Part shown: positions 57,197-64,000 of the stretch, piece after piece | Numbering within the stretch: the stretch's first letter is position 1 | Layout: each line of letters begins with the position of its first letter | From: Nisaea sediminum | GTDB taxonomy: Bacteria > Pseudomonadota > Alphaproteobacteria > Thalassobaculales > Thalassobaculaceae | Assembly (NCBI RefSeq): GCF_014904705.1 | Contig: NZ_JACZCQ010000009.1 | Span: 62,001 to 126,000 of the forward strand | Direction: 5' to 3' | Length of the DNA: 64,000 nucleotides | Made by a program: the position numbers and the translations under genes | The notes under the pieces: model-generated | Databases searched by the model: none | Told to the model about the DNA's origin: nothing | The model's input: the letters and a program-made list of their open reading frames with translations, nothing else

Positions 57197-58132
57197 TCAG
57201 TAAGGTCGGTTCGGCCGGTCCATGACCTTGCGGCCAAAGAGGCTCGCGGTCAGGTCGACCATGAGGCGGGCGGTCCTTCCGCGATCGTCGAGGAACGGGT
57301 TCAGCTCCACGAGATCGAGCGAGCCGACCCGGCCGCAATCGTTCAGTTTTTCCATGATCAAATGGGCTTCGCGGAAGGTCGCGCCGCCCGGGACCGTGGT
57401 GCCGACCGCGGGCGCGATTTCCGGGTCGAGGAAATCGACGTCGAGGCTGACATGGATGACGCCGTCCGCGTCCTCGACGCGTTTCAGGAAATCGGCCAGC
57501 AGCGCGCCGATGCCGTGCTCGTCGATCGCCCGCATGTCGAACACCTCGATCGGCTGCTCCAGCAGTTCGCGATGCTCTGCCGGATCGACAGAGCGGATGC
57601 CCATCATGGTGATGTTTTCGGGCTTCACCGGAATCTCGAGCGGCGGGAAATAGCCCTCAAAGCCGCCGCGGCCGGTGAAATAGGCGACCGGTACGCCATG
57701 CAGATTGCCGCTCTCGGTGCTGTCGAGGCTGTGATAGTCGGTGTGGGCGTCGAGCCAGAGCACGAAGAGCTCGCGACCTTCGTCACGGACCGCCTTGGCG
57801 ATGCCGGGAAGCGTCCCCGCCGCGAGCGCATGATCTCCGCCGAGGAAGATCGGCGTGCGTCCGTCCTGCTTGGCCTCGTAGGCCGCCTCTGTCAGCGTCT
57901 GCACCCAGCCGGCGGTTTCAGTCAGGTTCTTGATCGCCCTGTTTGGATGGACCCGTTCGTCGAGCGGCGCGGCGGCGCAGTTGCCGAGATCCTCGACCGC
58001 ATGACCGAGGCTCTGCAGCGCCCGACCGAGTCCGGCGGTCCGGAAGGCGTCCGGTCCCATGAGGCAGCCCGGTTGGCCTGCCCCGATCTGCACGGGGGCG
58101 CCGACAAGTACACAGGAACGGCGATCGGTCAT
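57197..58132 (-). CDS. rocF: Arginase
   Basis: Manganese enzyme that splits arginine into ornithine and urea, 311 residues. Metal ligands lie in FLGGDHA, WLDAHTDYH and the DVDFLDP motif; the LVELNPFLDDRG end is typical. The start ATG at 58132 has GGAG six bases upstream. It is the first gene of the operon with ornithine aminotransferase. Urea produced here would need a urease or export, which is not encoded in this window. Confidence 0.93.
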   Translation of the reverse strand: MTDRRSCVLVGAPVQIGAGQPGCLMGPDAFRTAGLGRALQSLGHAVEDLGNCAAAPLDERVHPNRAIKNLTETAGWVQTLTEAAYEAKQDGRTPIFLGGDHALAAGTLPGIAKAVRDEGRELFVLWLDAHTDYHSLDSTESGNLHGVPVAYFTGRGGFEGYFPPLEIPVKPENITMMGIRSVDPAEHRELLEQPIEVFDMRAIDEHGIGALLADFLKRVEDADGVIHVSLDVDFLDPEIAPAVGTTVPGGATFREAHLIMEKLNDCGRVGSLDLVELNPFLDDRGRTARLMVDLTASLFGRKVMDRPNRPY

Positions 58133-58204
58133 TGATTGCTCCACTCTGTCGATCAGGAAAGCAGCCCGCCGACAAACCTGTCGAACTATGCGGGCAGGGC
58201 GATG

Positions 58205-58233
58205 GCGCAAAAAAGATAGCAATTCGCGCAAAA
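58205..58233. promoter_or_regulatory. Direct repeats upstream of arginase (candidate Lrp sites)
   Basis: GCGCAAAA occurs at 58205-58212 and again at 58226-58233, a spacing of 21 bases, or two helical turns, in the divergent region between the arginase operon and the Lrp-type gene. This phasing suits cooperative Lrp-family binding. The assignment to this regulator is inference. Confidence 0.4.
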
Positions 58234-58281
58234 TGATAGAGTATATCACCAGATCGATAAGCAAAAGTGACGTTTTGATCA

Positions 58282-58725
58282 ATGGATGCGATTGACGAGA
58301 GACTCATTGCGGCCCTGCGCCGGGACGGCCGCGCCGGGATTTCGGAGCTCGCCGCGATCCTCGAGGTCTCCCGGGCGACGGTGCGCAGCCGCCTCGAGCG
58401 GCTGGAGCGTGACGGGCACATTCTCGGCTATACCGTGGTGCTTCGGGGCGACGCTCAGGAAATGCCGGTGCGCGGCATCATGCTGATCGAGATCGAGGGG
58501 CGCGGGACGGAGAATGTGGTGCGCCAGCTGACCGGCATCGGTGCGGTCGGCGCGATTCACTCGACCAACGGAAGGTGGGACCTGATCGCGGAGATCGGCG
58601 CCGAGACGCTGACGGATTTCGACGATGTTCTGCGCCGGATCAGGCTGATCGAAGGAGTCGCCGCATCTGAAACCAATCTGTTGCTGGCGACCCGGCGCAG
58701 CGCGCGGGCGGCACGCGCCGGCTAG
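58282..58725 (+). CDS. Lrp/AsnC family transcriptional regulator
   Basis: A 147-residue feast/famine regulator with an N-terminal HTH (ISELAAILEVSRATVRSRLE) and a C-terminal RAM/ACT-type ligand-binding domain (residues 65-140). Divergent from the arginase-ornithine aminotransferase operon across 149 bases. By analogy with ArgP/ArgR/PutR-like systems it probably activates the operon when arginine or ornithine is present; this is inferred from position. Confidence 0.9.
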   Translation: MDAIDERLIAALRRDGRAGISELAAILEVSRATVRSRLERLERDGHILGYTVVLRGDAQEMPVRGIMLIEIEGRGTENVVRQLTGIGAVGAIHSTNGRWDLIAEIGAETLTDFDDVLRRIRLIEGVAASETNLLLATRRSARAARAG

Positions 58726-58755
58726 GGAAGGATTTCAAAGGCCCCCGAATTCGTA

Positions 58756-59469
58756 TCAAGGACGATACTGGGTCATCGGCCGGTGTTTGATCAGGTTCGT
58801 ATCAATGCGCTTGGCAACATTTGTTTTCATGGCGCTGACATCGGACGTGATGCCGAGGTTCCAGCTCTCAAACCGAAGAAGTCCAAATTTTTCAGGGTTT
58901 GCCTCGATCAGGTATTTGCCAGAGGCCAGAATCACATCGCCGATATAGAGCACTTCGCCGGGTTTAATGCTGAAAACGGGCACCCCTGGCCGCATCTTTT
59001 TGTCTTTCAGGGATTTGATGACTGTCCTCTGCCCGTAGGAACGCATTATCTGGCCATCAAGATACCAATCTCCGGGTGTGATCTCGAACATCCCGTAGTT
59101 GGTTTCGGTAAACCGCTCGGTCTCGCTGGCCGGGTCGTAGATCAAATCGGGTTTGCCAACCCACACCGTGAATAGCTCTGGCGAAGGTTCATAAAGGGTA
59201 AGGATGTCGAGACTTTCGCCTTTAGCTGAATCGTATCGCCGGAACTGGACGAGCGCCTCAGCAAAGGATCTTGGCGCCGGTGACTCGGCAATCATGGTGA
59301 GTTTTGCCGCCGCTTCGGGCGAAGGGTTGAACACGCGGTACGCGCCGCCGACGATCACGATCGCCTTGTCCGGCGAAGGGCCATTCTCGAAAGCTTGGTT
59401 GCTTGATGTGGCACAGCCGCCAAGAAAAGCGAGGCACAAAATTGCGACGAAACTCGACACAGAATTCAT
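58756..59469 (-). CDS. Hypothetical lipoprotein
   Basis: A 237-residue lipoprotein with a lipobox LGGC (around residue 18) after a hydrophobic signal. The mature part is beta-rich (KAIVIVGGAYRVF, GEVLYIGDVILASGKYLIEA), with no recognised domain. Base composition is lower in GC than its neighbours, so it may be a later addition. Ribosome-binding GGGAG lies nine bases before the ATG at 59469. It ends 30 bases after the convergent Lrp gene. Confidence 0.65.
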   Translation of the reverse strand: MNSVSSFVAILCLAFLGGCATSSNQAFENGPSPDKAIVIVGGAYRVFNPSPEAAAKLTMIAESPAPRSFAEALVQFRRYDSAKGESLDILTLYEPSPELFTVWVGKPDLIYDPASETERFTETNYGMFEITPGDWYLDGQIMRSYGQRTVIKSLKDKKMRPGVPVFSIKPGEVLYIGDVILASGKYLIEANPEKFGLLRFESWNLGITSDVSAMKTNVAKRIDTNLIKHRPMTQYRP

Positions 59470-59705
59470 TCCTGCATTCTCCCATTCAGACCAGTCAGTG
59501 TGTTTATCTTCCCCATGTGAGGCGTGCAACCGCAGGCTGCTGAATGTGAGCGGCATGGAAGCTAACGAGCATCGCACGATAAATGCGAAGACCATACGGG
59601 CGGCGTGAAACTGAGGATTTCAGTAAAGCCTCGCGCGGCCTAAGCTTTCGCTGTCGGGGAGGCGGCAAGACCTCCCGGAGAAGACTGGGAGAAGAACGCC
59701 GCGCC

Positions 59706-60866
59706 ATGAAGATCACGTCGATCCGCAGCCACGTGCTGCAATACGGCCTCGCCGAGGAACTCGGCTATTCCCAGCAATATTACCTGAAGCGCACCACTCA
59801 CCTCGTCGAGATCTCGACTGACGAGGGGCTGACCGGCTGGGGTGAGTGTTTCGGCGGCGGAGATATCGCCTTCGCCAACAAGGCGATCGTCGAGCGCGTG
59901 ATCCAGCCCATGGTGCTCGGCATGGATCCGCTGGCCCGCGAGGTGATCTGGCACAAGGTCTATAACCTGCTACGCGACCACGGGCAGAAAGGCATGCCGC
60001 TGCAGGCGCTCTCCGGCGTCGATATCGCGCTCTGGGACCTTGCCGGCAAAGTCCACGGCGTGCCGCTCTACCGCCTGCTCGGCGGCGCCTTCCGCGAGCG
60101 GATTCCTGTCTATGGTTACGGCATGATGCTGCAGCGGGTGCCGGACCTGAAGGAGCGCTTTGCCGCCGACAGTGCGGCGATCCGGGATGCCGGCTACAGA
60201 GCCATGAAGATGAAAATCGGTATCGATCCAAAGACCGATGTCGAACTGGTCGAGACCGTCCGCAACGCGATTGGCGACGAGACCGGGCTGATGGTCGATG
60301 CCAATCATGCCTATACAGCGCGCGAAGCGATCCCGCTCGGGCGCGAGCTGGAGCGGCTCGGCGTCGCCTGGTTCGAGGAACCGGTGGCGCCGGAGGACCG
60401 GCAGGGCTACCGGGATCTCTGCACCGCGCTCGACATGCCGATCGCGGGCGGCGAGGGGGAGTTCACCCGCTGGGGCTTCCGCGACCTGATCCGCGAGCGC
60501 TGCGTCGACGTGCTGCAGCCCGAAGTCTGCGGCCTCGGCGGGATTACCGAATATCTGAAGGTCCGGACCCTCGCCGAGGCGCATTTCCTGCCCATCGTGA
60601 ACCATGTCTGGGGCTCGGCCGTTGCGGTCGCGACCAACATGCATCTGCTTGCGGCCCTGCCGGATTTGCCGGGCAGTGCGCACCCGGTGCAGCCGATGCT
60701 GGAATACGACACAACGCCGAACCGTTTCCGCGAGGAACTCCTGACCGAACCGCTCCGGGTCGGCGAACAGGTCAAGGAAAGTGGTGGAACGGTCGCGCTC
60801 CCGGGCGGGCCGGGGCTCGGGGTCGAACCGGACCCGGATTTCCTGAAGAGCTTTGAAGTCAGCTGA
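59706..60866 (+). CDS. Enolase-superfamily dehydratase (mandelate racemase-like)
   Basis: Magnesium-dependent enzyme of 386 residues, mandelate racemase/muconate lactonizing subgroup. The first base is in AMKMKIGID (KxK), metal ligands are Asp of VDANHAY, Glu of FEEPVAPED and Glu of AGGEGEFT, and the second base is His of IVNHVWGSAVA. This set fits sugar-acid dehydratases such as galactonate or related aldonate dehydratases; the substrate is not decided. Start ATG at 59706. It is well expressed-looking but has no adjacent transporter gene. Confidence 0.88.
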   Translation: MKITSIRSHVLQYGLAEELGYSQQYYLKRTTHLVEISTDEGLTGWGECFGGGDIAFANKAIVERVIQPMVLGMDPLAREVIWHKVYNLLRDHGQKGMPLQALSGVDIALWDLAGKVHGVPLYRLLGGAFRERIPVYGYGMMLQRVPDLKERFAADSAAIRDAGYRAMKMKIGIDPKTDVELVETVRNAIGDETGLMVDANHAYTAREAIPLGRELERLGVAWFEEPVAPEDRQGYRDLCTALDMPIAGGEGEFTRWGFRDLIRERCVDVLQPEVCGLGGITEYLKVRTLAEAHFLPIVNHVWGSAVAVATNMHLLAALPDLPGSAHPVQPMLEYDTTPNRFREELLTEPLRVGEQVKESGGTVALPGGPGLGVEPDPDFLKSFEVS

Positions 60867-60885
60867 GGCGCCTTCGCGCAGCAGG

Positions 60886-61218
60886 TCAGGCCGCAACCCC
60901 CGCAAGGATATCGGTTGCACGGTGGTCATCAGCTACGCCGTCGATCAGAAGCACCGTGCCGGCGGAGTTGCGCGTCCTGAGAGGACGGATCTCCGTATAT
61001 TCCTCCGAGCGGTACCAGGCGCGGGCGCGCGTCATGTCGGGAAACTCGATGATGATAAGGTCGCCCGACCAGTCTCCCTCGACGCAGTCGGCGCGGGCAC
61101 CGTGCACGCGGAACCGCCCCTCGAAGGGTGCGAGTGTCTCGTCGATCCGTTCGAGGTAGCGGACGATGTCCTCGCCGAACGTGACGGCCGTCAGGTGTCC
61201 GATCGCGTATGCCGACAT
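60886..61218 (-). CDS. DUF1330 family protein
   Basis: A 110-residue small protein of the DUF1330 dimeric alpha/beta-barrel-like family. It shows the conserved ERIDETLAPFEGRFRVHGA and LIIIEFPDMTRARAWYRSEEY stretches. CGGAG eight bases before the ATG at 61218 supports that start. Upstream lies an operator-like site (61276-61293) matching one near the XRE gene, so it may be regulated by that XRE protein. Confidence 0.85.
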   Translation of the reverse strand: MSAYAIGHLTAVTFGEDIVRYLERIDETLAPFEGRFRVHGARADCVEGDWSGDLIIIEFPDMTRARAWYRSEEYTEIRPLRTRNSAGTVLLIDGVADDHRATDILAGVAA

Positions 61219-61275
61219 GTCATTTCTCCGGATCGTAACAGGCGGGCGCATCCTGCGGCCGTCCGGCCACGCTGC

Positions 61276-61293
61276 CAATTACCCCGGAGGTAA
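61276..61293. promoter_or_regulatory. Candidate XRE operator upstream of DUF1330 gene
   Basis: CAATTACCCCGGAGGTAA at 61276-61293, nearly palindromic over TTACCCCGGAGGTAA, matches 15 of 18 bases with the site at 62127-62144 in the promoter region of the XRE/MmyB-type gene. It lies 58 bases upstream of the DUF1330 start. Confidence 0.5.
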
Positions 61294-61297
61294 CGCT

Positions 61298-62092
61298 TCA
61301 GCTGCCGGCTATCGTCCGCAGCAGATCCGCCGTGTGCTCGTCGGCGGGGAAGAAGGCCTCGATCGCAAGCTCGGAGAGCGTGATGTCGATCGGCGTTCCG
61401 AAGACGGTGATCGTGCTGAACATCGAGAGTGTGCCGACGGGCGTATCCAGCTCCAGGGGCACAAATACGCCGCCATAATCTGCCTGATGCTCCGGAGGTC
61501 CGGAGCGGCGGAAGGGATAGGATTCAAGCTCTTGAAGCAATTCGATCAGTCCGGCATCGGCGCTCACCTCGATCTGCTGCCGGAGGCGATGCAGCAGGTG
61601 GTGGCGCCATTCCGCGAGATTGCGGATCCGCGGCGCGAGCCCGTCCGGATGCAGCGCGATCCTCAGCACATTGACCGGTGGCTCCAGCAGGGCGGGTGAT
61701 ATGCCGTCCAGCAGCGGCGGGATCATTCGGTTGGCGCTGACGAGCGACCAGTGCCGGTCGACCGCAACAGCCGGATAGGGCTCGTGTCCGCTCAGCACCT
61801 GCTCGACCGCCTTCCGAGCGGCGGCGAGCGAAGGGTCGTCGAGCGTGCGAGCCGGGAAATGCGGGGCATAGCCGCCGGCCAGAAGAAGCAGGTTCTGTTC
61901 GCGCGGCGGCACGGCGAGGCGCTCGCAGAGGAGCAGGATCATCTCCCGGCTCGGCCGCGCCCGGCCCGTCTCGACGAAGCTCAGATGTTTGGAGGAAATA
62001 TCCGCCTCGAGCGCGAGGTCCAACTGGCTGAGCCGGCGGCGGCGGCGCCAATCGCGGAGCTGCTGTCCGATAGGGTGTTGCTGCTGTGTCAT
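61298..62092 (-). CDS. XRE family regulator with MmyB-like ligand-binding domain
   Basis: A 264-residue regulator. An N-terminal XRE HTH (residues 13-67, RRRLSQLDLALEADISSKHL SFVETGRARPS) is followed by the MmyB-like PAS-type ligand-binding domain (VDRHWSLVSANRMIPPLLDG, ... LEPPVNVLRIALHPDGL) that often binds fatty acid or similar small molecules. No clear ribosome-binding site precedes the ATG at 62092; start at 62101 is an alternative. It shares a divergent region with a membrane protein, where an operator-like palindrome is found, and lies just upstream of the DUF1330 gene on the same strand. Confidence 0.87.
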   Translation of the reverse strand: MTQQQHPIGQQLRDWRRRRRLSQLDLALEADISSKHLSFVETGRARPSREMILLLCERLAVPPREQNLLLLAGGYAPHFPARTLDDPSLAAARKAVEQVLSGHEPYPAVAVDRHWSLVSANRMIPPLLDGISPALLEPPVNVLRIALHPDGLAPRIRNLAEWRHHLLHRLRQQIEVSADAGLIELLQELESYPFRRSGPPEHQADYGGVFVPLELDTPVGTLSMFSTITVFGTPIDITLSELAIEAFFPADEHTADLLRTIAGS

Positions 62093-62126
62093 GGAGCACA
62101 AGATTAGGTGCGCTCAGGAGGCGAAA

Positions 62127-62147
62127 CAATTACCTCCGAGTTAATTG
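62127..62147. promoter_or_regulatory. Candidate XRE operator in divergent promoter region
   Basis: CAATTA-N9-TAATTG (62127-62147) is an inverted repeat centred in the gap between the XRE/MmyB gene and the divergent membrane-protein gene. It matches 15 of 18 bases with the site at 61276-61293, making both likely targets of the XRE protein. Confidence 0.5.
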
Positions 62148-62228
62148 AGCGCATTCCTGAGCGGGGCGAGGCTCCTCGGCAATGCGGCGGTCACGGGGAT
62201 CGCCGCGTCATAGCCAAGGAGCGACGTC

Positions 62229-62633
62229 ATGAATTTCCTCTCATCTCCGCGTGCCCTCAATAACGTGCTGCTGCTCGATGCGGCCGCGACGCTCGCGACG
62301 GTCGTCCTGCTGGTCGCCGGCGGCGGGTTTCTGGCAGGGTTACTCGATCTGCCGGAATCATTGCTGCGCGGTGCCGGTCTCATCCTGCTGCCATTCGTCG
62401 GCTTCGTCGTCTGGGTGGCGCGGCGAGAGAGCCCTCCCGCAGTGGCGGTCTGGATCATCGTCGTAGCCAATCTCCTCTGGGTTATCGCGAGTGCGGGTCT
62501 GATCCTCGGGCCGTGGTTGCAGCCGAACCAGCTCGGCATTGCCTTTATCGCGATGCAGGCCGTGGTGGTCGCGGGGTTTGCCGAGCTGCAGGCGATTGCG
62601 CTGTGGCGCCGTCCCGTAGCCTCGCTTGCCTGA
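62229..62633 (+). CDS. Four-helix membrane protein, unknown function
   Basis: A 134-residue integral membrane protein with about four hydrophobic helices (residues 15-35, 48-65, 75-97, 102-125). No family is recognised with certainty. AAGGAG is well placed before the ATG at 62229. Divergent from the XRE/MmyB gene and near the operator site at 62127-62147, so possibly controlled by it. Confidence 0.7.
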   Translation: MNFLSSPRALNNVLLLDAAATLATVVLLVAGGGFLAGLLDLPESLLRGAGLILLPFVGFVVWVARRESPPAVAVWIIVVANLLWVIASAGLILGPWLQPNQLGIAFIAMQAVVVAGFAELQAIALWRRPVASLA

Positions 62634-62691
62634 ACCTTTTGGGGATCGCGTTCCGTCGCCGACCTGTCGATGGGGCGCTTGGGCCCGTACA

Positions 62692-62727
62692 GCAGCAAGG
62701 CCGGATCAGCCGGTCCGGCCTTGCTGC
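62692..62727. terminator. Bidirectional hairpin between convergent genes
   Basis: A 14-bp perfect stem, GCAGCAAGGCCGGA (62692-62705) with its complement (62714-62727), loop of eight bases. It lies between the end of the membrane protein gene and the end of the TetR gene. No T-run on either side, so intrinsic termination would be weak. Confidence 0.5.
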
Positions 62728-62758
62728 CAATTGACCGGTTTCCTCGTGGGCGATCCGT

Positions 62759-63355
62759 CTATACCCCGCGGGCGCCCCGCAGCCAGGTGCAAGCCAGGTC
62801 CAGCTTGCCTTCATCATCGAGCCCCTGCTCGTCGAGACTGGACCAGGTGGTGAACCTGAGGGCGTGCCGGATCGTGGCGGCGATGCGATCGCGATTTTGA
62901 GTGTCGTCGAATGCCGTGATCAGAGTGTCGCAGACACTGTCGAGAAATTCGCTGAAGTCTGACATCGGTTTCTGCAGGGCCGGGACAAACGCCACATCAT
63001 GATGGGACATGGTCCACATCCGCCGCGTCCGTGTGAAATAGCTGTAGAAGGCCGCGGCCGAAGCCCGAAAGCGCGCTTCGGCGCTTTCGATTTCTGCCCA
63101 GCTCTCCGGGTCCGGGGGAGGATTGAGGGACAGCCAGTGCGCCGTGCAGGCCTGGAAGACCGACGTTTCGTCGGGGAAATAGCGGTACACCGTGAGCCGC
63201 TGGACCCCGGCGCGTTTCGCGATCGCGCTGATCGAGGTGGCGCGTGGACCGAGTTCCTCATGCAGATGCATCGTGGCCTCGACGATTTTCTCCCGCGTCG
63301 CCTCCTCGGACCGGGCCCGCTCCCGCTTCAGGTAGATGCGTTTTCGTTCTTTCAT
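62759..63355 (-). CDS. TetR/AcrR family transcriptional regulator
   Basis: A 198-residue repressor. The N-terminal HTH is SISAIAKRAGVQRLTVYRYF (about residues 41-60). The remainder is the helical ligand-binding domain. The first operator overlaps the start codon itself (63355-63380) and no ribosome-binding site is visible, so the transcript may be leaderless. It controls itself and probably the divergent MBL hydrolase gene. Inducer unknown. Confidence 0.88.
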   Translation of the reverse strand: MKERKRIYLKRERARSEEATREKIVEATMHLHEELGPRATSISAIAKRAGVQRLTVYRYFPDETSVFQACTAHWLSLNPPPDPESWAEIESAEARFRASAAAFYSYFTRTRRMWTMSHHDVAFVPALQKPMSDFSEFLDSVCDTLITAFDDTQNRDRIAATIRHALRFTTWSSLDEQGLDDEGKLDLACTWLRGARGV

Positions 63356-63442
63356 TCAGTGAACATGATCGTTCACTGAAATCTTGACAAGAGGCAATTC
63401 CTCGCCTAATCGCAAATTCAGTGAACAATGATGTTTATTGAA
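63355..63442. promoter_or_regulatory. Two TetR operators flanking a sigma-70 promoter
   Basis: Operator 1 is TTCAGTGAAC-N6-GTTCACTGAA (63355-63380), a perfect palindrome. Operator 2 (63417-63442) has an identical left arm, N6, and GTTTATTGAA, which matches 8 of 10 bases of the right arm. Between them lies TTGACA (63384-63389), 17 bases and TAATCG (63407-63412), a promoter for the divergent MBL gene; its start site would fall inside operator 2. Layout suggests simultaneous repression of both genes. Confidence 0.75.
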
Positions 63443-63452
63443 AATGGTGAGA

Positions 63453-64000
63453 ATGATGAAACACGTCACTGAACCCCTCCAGCTCGAGACCCGGAGCGTC
63501 ACGGAAACATGGTCGGCTCTTCCGTCCTGGCTGCCGGTGCCCGGTCTTGGCGCGTTGCCGGTCAATGCGTTTCTGATGAAGGGACCGGAGCCGGTACTGG
63601 TCGATACAGGTTTGAGCGCCCTGCGCGCGCCGATGCTCGAGAGATTGTTCCAGGAGATCGACCCGGAGGATCTGCGCTGGATCTGGCTCAGTCACACCGA
63701 CGCCGACCATATCGGGAATCTCGATCGGATTCTGGAGCTGGCACCCAACGCCACGGTGGTGACCAGTTTCCTCGGGGCTGGAAAGATGGGATTGATGGGG
63801 GTCGGCGATCCCGACCGCTTCCGTCTCCTGGAGCCGGGTGAAGTGTTCGAGGCCGGCGGACGCCGGCTACATCAGGTCAAGCCGCCTTACTACGACGCAC
63901 CCGAGACCATGGGATTCTTCGACGAGACCGATCGCGTCCTGTTCGCGGCCGATGCTTTCGGAGCCTTGGTGCAAGGCCGCGCCGATGAAATCGACGAGAT
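63453..64000 (+). CDS. MBL-fold metallo-hydrolase (3' end beyond window)
   Basis: Read by hand from the sequence: the frame beginning at 63453 (MMKHVTEPLQ) stays open to the window end. The zinc motif HTDADH near residue 77 (LSHTDADHIGNLDRIL) is a variant HxHxDH, with the family's following GNLDRI. Further on, the segment FFDETDRVLFAADAFGALV includes the AAD that carries the next ligand. It resembles flavodiiron-type or rubredoxin-oxygen-related MBL domains, but the missing C-terminus prevents a firm name. It is transcribed from the TetR-controlled promoter. Confidence 0.8.
   Translation, partial: MMKHVTEPLQLETRSVTETWSALPSWLPVPGLGALPVNAFLMKGPEPVLVDTGLSALRAPMLERLFQEIDPEDLRWIWLSHTDADHIGNLDRILELAPNATVVTSFLGAGKMGLMGVGDPDRFRLLEPGEVFEAGGRRLHQVKPPYYDAPETMGFFDETDRVLFAADAFGALVQGRADEIDE

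Overview
The window is GC-rich, densely packed bacterial chromosome. The gene set points to an alphaproteobacterium, probably a free-living (possibly marine) member of the Rhodospirillales or a close relative. The evidence is a mitochondrial-type SUV3 helicase, a CarD regulator, an RpoH_II-type sigma-32 factor, a PAS_5-like protein, a long-chain polyprenyl diphosphate synthase (quinone side chain) and a full set of transporters for peptides and sugar acids. Assignment to genus is not possible from the sequence alone.

Layout. 1-1260: the end of an AT-rich, probably acquired XRE/ImmA-type gene, cut by the window edge. 1284-15865: a housekeeping and stress block. It holds htpG, the SUV3 helicase with an S4 protein, a TerB-like protein, ferredoxin fdxA, carD, a catalytically dead-looking phosphatase, rpoH_II, an M48 lipoprotein protease, a nuclease, prolyl aminopeptidase, a PagL-like lipid A deacylase and an SDR that lacks its catalytic residues. 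15866-26049: a structured leader before an unknown protein, an IlvD/Edd dehydratase, a CBS protein, a YeeE/YedE sulfur-transport pair behind an SqrR/BigR-like operator with an MBL-fold protein, an FAD oxidoreductase, and a YbaK/dipeptidase/aminotransferase operon facing a GntR regulator across a TTGGATCCAA palindrome. 27703-34346: an accessory region with a PAS protein, an unknown/HTTM-like pair, a stand-alone caspase-like DUF4347 protein, a 923-residue DUF4347-repeat-RTX protein, and a divergent HTH-like regulator. 34413-45946: tRNA-Pro, polyprenyl synthase, TrmN6-like methyltransferase, S49 protease and assorted enzymes, exporters and regulators.

45957-58725: a five-gene dipeptide ABC transporter operon, an LDH2-type dehydrogenase divergent from an SMP-30 lactonase, an unassigned radical SAM/SPASM protein, glucokinase, and an arginine catabolism module (arginase and ornithine aminotransferase) next to an Lrp-type regulator. 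58756-64000: a lipoprotein, an enolase-superfamily sugar-acid dehydratase, an XRE/MmyB regulator with two matching operator-like sites, and a TetR regulator with two operators flanking the promoter of a divergent MBL hydrolase that runs off the window.

Themes. Imported peptides, arginine and sugar acids appear to be degraded by dedicated modules, each with its own local regulator. Stress genes seem to form a cascade, with candidate sigma-E-type and sigma-32-type promoters in front of rpoH_II and htpG. Unusually, four proteins keep a recognisable enzyme fold but have lost key catalytic or metal-binding residues: the phosphatase, the SDR, the MBL protein and the M19 dipeptidase. No CRISPR array, insertion sequence, rRNA or prophage was seen.
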